Shown here piece by piece: positions 40,904-46,359 of a stretch of 48,794 nt of DNA. Origin of the DNA: Eubacteriales bacterium (GTDB lineage Bacteria; Bacillota; Clostridia; Lachnospirales; Lachnospiraceae); assembly GCA_030524785.1 (NCBI GenBank), contig JAUNFZ010000015.1, positions 1 through 48,794 of the forward strand. The letters are read 5' to 3'. The position numbers and the translations under genes are program-made. The stretch's first letter is position 1. Each line of letters begins with the position of its first letter. Below the pieces are notes generated by a model that did not search any database, was not told where the DNA came from, and was given only the letters and a program-made list of their open reading frames with translations.

Positions 40904-41839
40904 ATGAGCAACATTTATCAGGGAATACTAGAGCGCATAGGAAACACTCCGCTGATGGAAGCGGTGAATCTTAAAAAAGAACTTGGTCTGGAAGCCAGGC
41001 TTCTTGTAAAGCTGGAATACTTTAATCCCGCGGGCAGCGTGAAAGACCGTGTGGCAAAATCCATGATCGAGACGGCGGAAAAAGAAGGAAAGCTGAAGCC
41101 GGGAGCAACGATCATTGAGCCGACCTCCGGCAACACGGGCATCGGCCTGGCAGCCATAGCTGCGGTCAAAGGGTATCGCATTATTTTAACCATGCCGGAG
41201 ACGATGAGCGTGGAGAGAAGAAATATTTTAAAGGCTTACGGCGCTGAAATTGTTTTGACAGACGGCACCAAGGGAATGAAAGGAGCTATTGCCAAAGCAG
41301 AAGAACTGGCAGGGCAGATTGAAAACAGCTTTATCCCCGGACAGTTTGTCAATCCGGCAAACCCGGAAATACACCGCAAGACTACGGGACCCGAAATCTG
41401 GAACGATACGGATGGAGAGGTTGATATTTTTGTGGCAGGCGTGGGCACCGGCGGAACCGTCACCGGCGTAGGCGAATACTTAAAGAGCCAGAAGCCTGAG
41501 GTAAAGATTGTGGCCGTGGAGCCGGCTTCTTCCCCGGTACTTTCCGAAGGAAAGAGCGGCCCCCACAAAATTCAGGGAATCGGCGCCGGTTTTGTGCCCG
41601 AGGTACTGAATACTTCCATTTATGACGAGATCATAAAAGTTGAGAACGGCGACGCCTTTGAAGCGGCAAAGAAGCTTGGAAAGACAGAGGGTGTACTGAC
41701 AGGAATTTCCTCCGGAGCCGCCCTTCACGCCGCGATTCTCCTTGCCAAGCGTCCTGAAAATAAAGGTAAAACAATTGTTGCACTGCTGCCGGATTCCGGC
41801 GACCGTTATTACTCGACGCCCCTGTTTACAGAAGCATAA
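40904..41839 (+). CDS. cysK: Cysteine synthase (O-acetylserine sulfhydrylase)
   Basis: PLP enzyme forming cysteine from O-acetylserine and sulfide. 311 residues. The PLP lysine is in [12 protein letters not shown]; the substrate loop is [12 protein letters not shown]; the phosphate-binding [16 protein letters not shown] and C-terminal [10 protein letters not shown] are typical CysK. The ATG giving [17 protein letters not shown] has ribosome-binding site aaggaagga at good spacing; an ATG at 40895 lies inside that site. Single gene with its own promoter, possible operator and terminator. Confidence 0.96.
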   Translation: MSNIYQGILERIGNTPLMEAVNLKKELGLEARLLVKLEYFNPAGSVKDRVAKSMIETAEKEGKLKPGATIIEPTSGNTGIGLAAIAAVKGYRIILTMPETMSVERRNILKAYGAEIVLTDGTKGMKGAIAKAEELAGQIENSFIPGQFVNPANPEIHRKTTGPEIWNDTDGEVDIFVAGVGTGGTVTGVGEYLKSQKPEVKIVAVEPASSPVLSEGKSGPHKIQGIGAGFVPEVLNTSIYDEIIKVENGDAFEAAKKLGKTEGVLTGISSGAALHAAILLAKRPENKGKTIVALLPDSGDRYYSTPLFTEA

Positions 41840-41876
41840 TACACGAAAAAATTTTAATCTTGCAGTCAAAAGTATG

Positions 41877-41918
41877 ATGAGCTGTCAGCCGGACAACACC
41901 GGCAGGCGGCTCATTTTA
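41877..41918 (+). terminator. Intrinsic terminator after cysK
   Basis: Outer stem atgagc / gctcat (41877-41882 with 41909-41914), inner stem gccgg / ccggc, then ttttat. Confidence 0.75.
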
Positions 41919-42000
41919 TGTACCCTCCGTGTAGCGATTCTTCTTTGAAGCGACTTTGAAACATCTTTGAAACGGCTTCTCTGAAACGCGGGAAAACTGG

Positions 42001-42029
42001 TTGCATAAAGGCAGGGAAAATGGTATGAT
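42001..42029 (+). promoter_or_regulatory. Promoter of the ferredoxin gene
   Basis: -35 TTGCAT (42001-42006), 17-base spacer, -10 TATGAT (42024-42029). Upstream (41940-41987) are three to four copies of (c)tttgaa spaced 13-16 bases, of unknown meaning. Confidence 0.6.
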
Positions 42030-42074
42030 AGTTAATACCTTAACAAAGGATGAAAACAGACGGAGGAAAGTGAA

Positions 42075-42461
42075 ATGAAAAAACTGGCAGTAAAAAAGGA
42101 TTCAAAATGTATGGCGTGTCTGGAGTGCGTGCGCGCCTGTTCCATGGCTTATTATAAGGAATTTGATCCGGACAAGGCATGTCTTAAGATTGTTGAGAAG
42201 AAGGGCGTTGTAAAGCCCATGGCCTGTCCCCAGTGCGGCAAATGCGCGCAGGCGTGCGAAGCTGGAGCCATCACACAGAATGCAAAGGGCGTGTACATGA
42301 TCAATAAAAAACTCTGTACGGGCTGCGGCAAATGTGTGGAGGCATGTCCTTTCGGGCTGATGGTAAAAGTTGAGGAGAAGCCAAATGCTTCCAAATGTAT
42401 TGCCTGCGGTCTCTGCGTAAAAGCATGTCCTATGGACGTACTTGAGATTGTGGAGAAATAA
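42075..42461 (+). CDS. Polyferredoxin-type protein with four [4Fe-4S] sites
   Basis: 128 residues. Four Cys-rich motifs: CMACLECVRAC, CPQCGKCAQAC, CTGCGKCVEACP and CIACGLCVKACP, enough for up to four [4Fe-4S] clusters, in the manner of HycB/CooF/HydN-type electron-transfer subunits. Soluble, no Tat signal. It stands alone between cysK and a sporulation gene, without a catalytic partner, so its donor and acceptor are unknown. It has its own promoter and a good cggaggaaag ribosome-binding site. Confidence 0.88.
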   Translation: MKKLAVKKDSKCMACLECVRACSMAYYKEFDPDKACLKIVEKKGVVKPMACPQCGKCAQACEAGAITQNAKGVYMINKKLCTGCGKCVEACPFGLMVKVEEKPNASKCIACGLCVKACPMDVLEIVEK

Positions 42462-42516
42462 AAGGTACATATTAAGGAAAATAATATCGTCCGGAATGAA
42501 ATAGAAAAAATGAATC

Positions 42517-42543
42517 ATATCAGAATACTCTCTTACATATACT
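42517..42543 (+). promoter_or_regulatory. Possible sigma-E (sporulation) promoter
   Basis: ATA (42517-42519), 16-base spacer, CATATACT (42536-42543). The sigma-E consensus is ATA-N16-18-CATACAnT; only the fifth position of the -10 differs. No sigma-A promoter is visible in this gap. spoIVA is a sigma-E gene in Bacillus. Confidence 0.5.
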
Positions 42544-42571
42544 GGAACAGTACAGGTAAGGGGGTATTTTT

Positions 42572-43348
42572 TTGAATCTGGCAAGATTAGAATTGTACAT
42601 ACCCAAATGGGTGGAAACACTTCCGGCAGACCATGCGGTAAAGGAAGGGCTTGTAAATATCGCAAAAGAGCTGATGGAAACAGAAATTTCCGCAGAACAA
42701 TTAGAGGCAGAGGGGATTTCGCGTATCCGAAATTTGGAGTTTGTGGATAAAGCCGTGCTGGAGAAAAATGATGAAGCGGATAATGATACGGCACGTATCA
42801 GAATAGATGTGGACGACGCCTGGTATTATCGGATGCTAAGCGATCTGGCCGGCGTTGAAATAAGTGGAGAATATCAGCTTATTTCCATGGTCCGGGAGCT
42901 GTCTGCACAGAAAACGGAATATGAAAAGGCACAGGATGCGCTGGAAGCAGTCCGCAGCACCGGATATGGCGTTATTACACCGAACCAGGAAGAAATACGC
43001 ATGGAGGAACCGGTAGTAATACGCCAGGGCGGAAAGTTCGGCGTAAAATTAAAGGCCGTCAGCCCGTCCATACATTTGATCAGGGCAGAGATTGAGACGG
43101 AGATATCACCGATTGTAGGCAGCGAACAGCAGGCAGAGGATCTGATTGCCTATATAAAAAATTCGGCTCAATCCGGGGAAGGTATCTGGGATACAAACAT
43201 TTTCGGAAAATCAATTGAGCAGATGACAGAGGACGGCATACGCGGAAAACTTTCTCAGATTACCGAGGAAAGCCGTCAGAAGCTTCAGGACATTATGCAG
43301 AGGATTGTAAATGAAAGCGCAGGAGGTTTTATCTGTATTATCATATAA
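42572..43348 (+). CDS. SpoIVA-like protein, C-terminal half only (no ATPase domain)
   Basis: 258 residues matching the middle and C-terminal parts of SpoIVA (full family about 490), the basement-layer protein of the spore coat. LELYIPKWVETL corresponds to the segment just after the ATPase domain; then KTEYEKAQDALEAVRSTGYG, EEPVVIRQGGKFGVKLKAV, IHLIRAEIETEISPIVG, TNIFGKSIEQM and the closing NESAGGFICIII. The N-terminal TRAFAC-type ATPase that drives SpoIVA polymerisation is absent, and the 110 bases upstream do not encode it. TTG start, ribosome-binding site aaggggg at 8 bases. Preceded by a sigma-E-like promoter, followed by a terminator, so it seems a real stand-alone gene. Confidence 0.85.
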   Translation: MNLARLELYIPKWVETLPADHAVKEGLVNIAKELMETEISAEQLEAEGISRIRNLEFVDKAVLEKNDEADNDTARIRIDVDDAWYYRMLSDLAGVEISGEYQLISMVRELSAQKTEYEKAQDALEAVRSTGYGVITPNQEEIRMEEPVVIRQGGKFGVKLKAVSPSIHLIRAEIETEISPIVGSEQQAEDLIAYIKNSAQSGEGIWDTNIFGKSIEQMTEDGIRGKLSQITEESRQKLQDIMQRIVNESAGGFICIII

Positions 43349-43370
43349 GACAAAAATCTAAAGCGTTAAA

Positions 43371-43404
43371 AATGTGCCTGGGCATTGCGCCAAGGCGCAT
43401 TTTC
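43371..43404 (+). terminator. Intrinsic terminator after the SpoIVA-like gene
   Basis: aatgtgcct (43371-43379) pairs with aggcgcatt (43393-43401), one G-U pair, followed by ttcat. Confidence 0.65.
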
Positions 43405-43414
43405 ATGTATAAAG

Positions 43415-43443
43415 TTGACAAAATGAGATTTAAATGATATGAT
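43415..43443 (+). promoter_or_regulatory. Promoter of the cell-wall hydrolase gene
   Basis: -35 TTGACA (43415-43420), 17-base spacer, -10 TATGAT (43438-43443). The 60-base leader contains an inverted repeat attttgt...acaaaat (43460-43483). Confidence 0.7.
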
Positions 43444-43509
43444 AAAACAAATATTTAATGATTTTGTAACTTTTGTAACAAAATTGAGAGAGGGACGAAA
43501 TATTTAGTT

Positions 43510-44595
43510 ATGAAAAAGAGGCGTATCGCGGTTTTCCTTACGCTGGTATTTGTCTTGCTTTTTGTATGTTCAGGCACCGCGCAGGCGGGCTGGAAAAAGG
43601 CGTCGGGAGGCAGATGGAAATATCAGGTTGCGAAAACCAAGACCTATGTCAAGTCTTCCTGGAAACAGATAGGCAAAAAATGGTACTATTTTGATTCAAA
43701 AGGTTACATGAAATCCGGAAGATTTAAGGTAGGTAAGAATTATTACTACAGCAAGAAGTCTACCGGAAGGCTGCAGAACAAAAAAATGGGCAATTATTAT
43801 TATGGGGCAAACGGCGCCATGGTAAGCAATTGCTGGAAGAAATGCGGGAAATATACATACTATTTTGGCGCTGACGGAAAATTGAAAACCGGCAGGATCA
43901 AGCTGAATGGAAAAGTATACTATTGCGACAAGAAAACCGGAAAAGCCGTAAAAAAGAAAATCGGAGATTACTATTATGGCCCGGACGGCGCCATGGTCAC
44001 AAATAAATGGGTCGGAAATTATTACTATGGCCAGGACGGCAAAGCAAAATACGGAAAATTTACGGTAGGCGGAAAGACGTATTGCTGCCTGAAAAAGAGC
44101 GGCAAAGTAAAAAATCAGTGGTATAATAAAAACTATTACGACAAGAACGGCGTCATGGCCACGAATAAATGGGTCGACGGCAGCTACGTGGACGCTTCAG
44201 GGAAAATCACCAAGGGAAACAAGAACCCGAAGAACAAACCTTCCGCGGCGGATGTAAAGCTTTTGGCATCCATTACCTTTGGAGAAGCAGGCAACCAGTC
44301 CTACAGGGGCATGGTGGCTGTGGCAAGCGTAGTAATCAATCGGGTCAAGAGTTCAAAATTTCCGAATACGCTGAAGGGCGTTATTTTCCAGAGCGGACAG
44401 TTTGCTGCGATATACAGTAGCTATTTCAACAGGGCTTATTATGGCGGAACGCTTTACGGCTGGGAAAAAACGTCATACGCAAATTGTAAAAAGGCGGCGA
44501 CGGAAGTGCTGACTGACGGTTCCAAGCTGAAAGGATACTATTATTTTAACACAGGATACGGAAGACTGAAAATTGGCGATCACTGGTTTAGTTAG
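43510..44595 (+). CDS. Secreted cell-wall hydrolase with choline-binding-type repeats and a SleB-like domain
   Basis: 361 residues. Signal peptide (1-26, cleavage after AQA). Residues about 30-240 hold some nine cell-wall-binding repeats of the GWxxxxGKWYYFDxxG kind, here with modules such as KKWYYFDSKGYM and YYYGPDGAMVTNKWV. The C-terminal 115 residues match the SleB/CwlJ hydrolase domain: LLASITFGEAGNQSYRGM with the probable catalytic Glu, then AVASVVINRVKSSKFPNTL and GVIFQSGQFAAI. It is thus a peptidoglycan hydrolase (lytic transglycosylase or amidase-like) exported and held on the wall. The ribosome-binding site is distant (agaggga, about 14 bases). A second such protein follows 13 bases later. 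Confidence 0.88.
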   Translation: MKKRRIAVFLTLVFVLLFVCSGTAQAGWKKASGGRWKYQVAKTKTYVKSSWKQIGKKWYYFDSKGYMKSGRFKVGKNYYYSKKSTGRLQNKKMGNYYYGANGAMVSNCWKKCGKYTYYFGADGKLKTGRIKLNGKVYYCDKKTGKAVKKKIGDYYYGPDGAMVTNKWVGNYYYGQDGKAKYGKFTVGGKTYCCLKKSGKVKNQWYNKNYYDKNGVMATNKWVDGSYVDASGKITKGNKNPKNKPSAADVKLLASITFGEAGNQSYRGMVAVASVVINRVKSSKFPNTLKGVIFQSGQFAAIYSSYFNRAYYGGTLYGWEKTSYANCKKAATEVLTDGSKLKGYYYFNTGYGRLKIGDHWFS

Positions 44596-44608
44596 GGGGA
44601 GAATGAAC

Positions 44609-46045
44609 ATGAAAAAATCAAAGGTAATTGTAGTTTTAGCTATGATGCTTCTCGTTTTTGCGGTATGCGTGCCGATCAGCGCGAAAGCGGCAACCTATAC
44701 CTGGAAATCTGTTGGAAACGGGAACTATAAATGCTACAAAAACGGCAAGCTTGTAAAAAACGCCTGGGTAAATGACAAGCACCTTAATTCCAGCGGCCTG
44801 ATGGACCGAAATAAATGGGTGTCCAAGAAGGTCAACGGCGTTACAAAAAAAGTGTTTGTCCGGGACGACGGCAAATGGGTAAAGAACTTTAAAGCAGGCT
44901 GGCAGAAGATTGGCAGCAAATACTACTGGTATACTGCCGCCGGAAAACTTTTGAAAAATCAGTGGGTCAGAGTACCCCTGAAAGGAAAATATTATGTAAA
45001 CAGTAAGGGGTATCGGGTAACAGGCCTTCAGAAAATGAAAGATGGTTATCGTTACTTTACGAGCAGTGGATTAAACAAAACCGGTTGGCAGACGATCAAG
45101 GGCAAGCGCTACTATTTTATGTCAACTACCGGGCTGGCTCTGACGGACTGTATCTACAAGTTTAAGAGCAATGGAAAATCCTATTGCTTTGATAAGAACG
45201 GCGTTCGCCTCACAGGATGGCAGAAGCGCAATAACAAATGGTACTATTTTAAAAATGAAATGAAAACCGGCTGGGTGACGGTAAGCGGTAAAAAATATTA
45301 CTGTGCAAAGGGCACAGGAGCACGCGTTACCGGCATCTACAGCATCGGCGGAAAGCTCTATTATTTTGATACGAGCACCGGCGTTATGCAGAAAAACAAG
45401 ACCGTTACCTATAAGGGAAGAAAGTATGTGATTGCCGCCAACGGCGTTTGTACGCTCGCAACGGATTCTTCGGCGCCTTCCGCGAATATGCTGTTTTTCC
45501 TGACTTTTGAATCCGGATCGGCAGCTTACAACCAGACGGGAGGGGACAATGGAAATGCCTGCGGCGCCTACCAGTTTGACTATCGCTATTCTCTGCTGAA
45601 TTTTGTGAAATACGCCTACGGAAAAAATGCGAAACTCTGCAAGGAATTTAAAACCTACGCCGGCTATACAAGCGGGGCAAAATTAAAGAGCAATTCCAAA
45701 TTTTATACAGCATGGCATACCATCTACAAGCGGGATAAGAAAGCCTTTGCAGCACTTCAGGATACCTTTGCAAAGGTGAACTATTACGATCCGGTAGAGA
45801 CGACTCTGGCCAGGGCGGGCATCAACCTGGGCACACGCTCAGACGTGGTAAAAGGAGCAGTTTACAGCTACTCCATCCAGCACGGACAGTCCTCGGCGGT
45901 AAGTGCAGTAAAAGCCTGCAAGATCACGTCGACTACCACGGATAAGCAGTTTTTGACGAAGCTTTACAAATACCGCATTAAGAAATATCCTGCCTATGAA
46001 AACAGGTATCAGCAGGAATATGCACTTGCACTGAAGAAATTATAA
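44609..46045 (+). CDS. Secreted cell-wall-binding repeat protein with a C-terminal lysozyme-like domain
   Basis: 478 residues. Signal peptide (1-26, ending SAKAA). Residues about 27-295 are cell-wall-binding repeats (GWQKIGSKYYWYTAAGKLL, GWQTIKGKRYYFMSTTG). The C-terminus (about 300-478) begins MLFFLTFESGSAAYNQ and continues GDNGNACGAYQFDYRYSLLNF, resembling VgrG3-type/lysozyme-like peptidoglycan hydrolase domains, with a candidate catalytic Glu in TFESG. The exact family is uncertain. ATG 44609 is chosen: 7-8 bases from gggggaga; an ATG at 44603 abuts the site. It is only 13 bases after the SleB-like gene, so the pair is one operon with shared repeats but different catalytic ends. Confidence 0.8.
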   Translation: MKKSKVIVVLAMMLLVFAVCVPISAKAATYTWKSVGNGNYKCYKNGKLVKNAWVNDKHLNSSGLMDRNKWVSKKVNGVTKKVFVRDDGKWVKNFKAGWQKIGSKYYWYTAAGKLLKNQWVRVPLKGKYYVNSKGYRVTGLQKMKDGYRYFTSSGLNKTGWQTIKGKRYYFMSTTGLALTDCIYKFKSNGKSYCFDKNGVRLTGWQKRNNKWYYFKNEMKTGWVTVSGKKYYCAKGTGARVTGIYSIGGKLYYFDTSTGVMQKNKTVTYKGRKYVIAANGVCTLATDSSAPSANMLFFLTFESGSAAYNQTGGDNGNACGAYQFDYRYSLLNFVKYAYGKNAKLCKEFKTYAGYTSGAKLKSNSKFYTAWHTIYKRDKKAFAALQDTFAKVNYYDPVETTLARAGINLGTRSDVVKGAVYSYSIQHGQSSAVSAVKACKITSTTTDKQFLTKLYKYRIKKYPAYENRYQQEYALALKKL

Positions 46046-46068
46046 TACATATATCACAGACAAAAAGC

Positions 46069-46096
46069 GGCTGCCGGATCATCCGGCGGCCATTTT
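46069..46096 (+). terminator. Intrinsic terminator after the cell-wall protein pair
   Basis: ggctgccgga / tccggcggcc, 10 bp with one G-U, loop of 3, then attttta. Confidence 0.85.
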
Positions 46097-46134
46097 TACC
46101 TTGTGCAGCCTTTGCAGCTATTGGAAAAAATGTA

Positions 46135-46163
46135 TTGAGAAATTTCATTTCCGATAGTATAAT
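46135..46163 (+). promoter_or_regulatory. Promoter upstream of the AAGC repeat and surface protein
   Basis: -35 TTGAGA (46135-46140), 17-base spacer, -10 TATAAT (46158-46163). The start near 46170 is about 190 bases before the surface-protein ATG, with a repeat tract and a terminator between. Confidence 0.75.
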
Positions 46164-46222
46164 AAAAACAGTAGAAAATGCGTGGAAGGGACTTGACAGA
46201 GACTATGCGGGAAATTATTCTT

Positions 46223-46262
46223 AAGCAAGCAAGCAAGCAAGCAAGCAAGTAAGCAAGTAAGC
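46223..46262 (+). repeat. Tetranucleotide repeat (AAGC), ten units
   Basis: Six AAGC units, then AAGT, AAGC, AAGT, AAGC. Tracts of this type change length by slipped-strand mispairing. Any frame through it reads Lys-Gln-Ala-Ser. A 24-residue ORF beginning at ATG 46178 runs into the tract and ends at the first AAGTAA (stop 46250-46252), though without a clear ribosome-binding site. Confidence 0.9.
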
Positions 46263-46294
46263 AGGGATAAGTCTGTCCTTTTTTAAAAAGATTG

Positions 46295-46325
46295 GCGTCG
46301 CGGGAGATATCCTGCGGCGCTTTTT
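46295..46325 (+). terminator. Intrinsic terminator in the leader of the surface-protein gene
   Basis: gcgtcgcggga (46295-46305) pairs with tcctgcggcgc (46310-46320), 11 bp with two G-U pairs, loop gata, then ttttt. It lies between the promoter and the ATG at 46360 with no room for another promoter after it, so it should act as an attenuator or limit expression. Confidence 0.8.
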
Positions 46326-46359
46326 GTGTTGTCAGCCATAGAACGGAGGAATAAAACTT

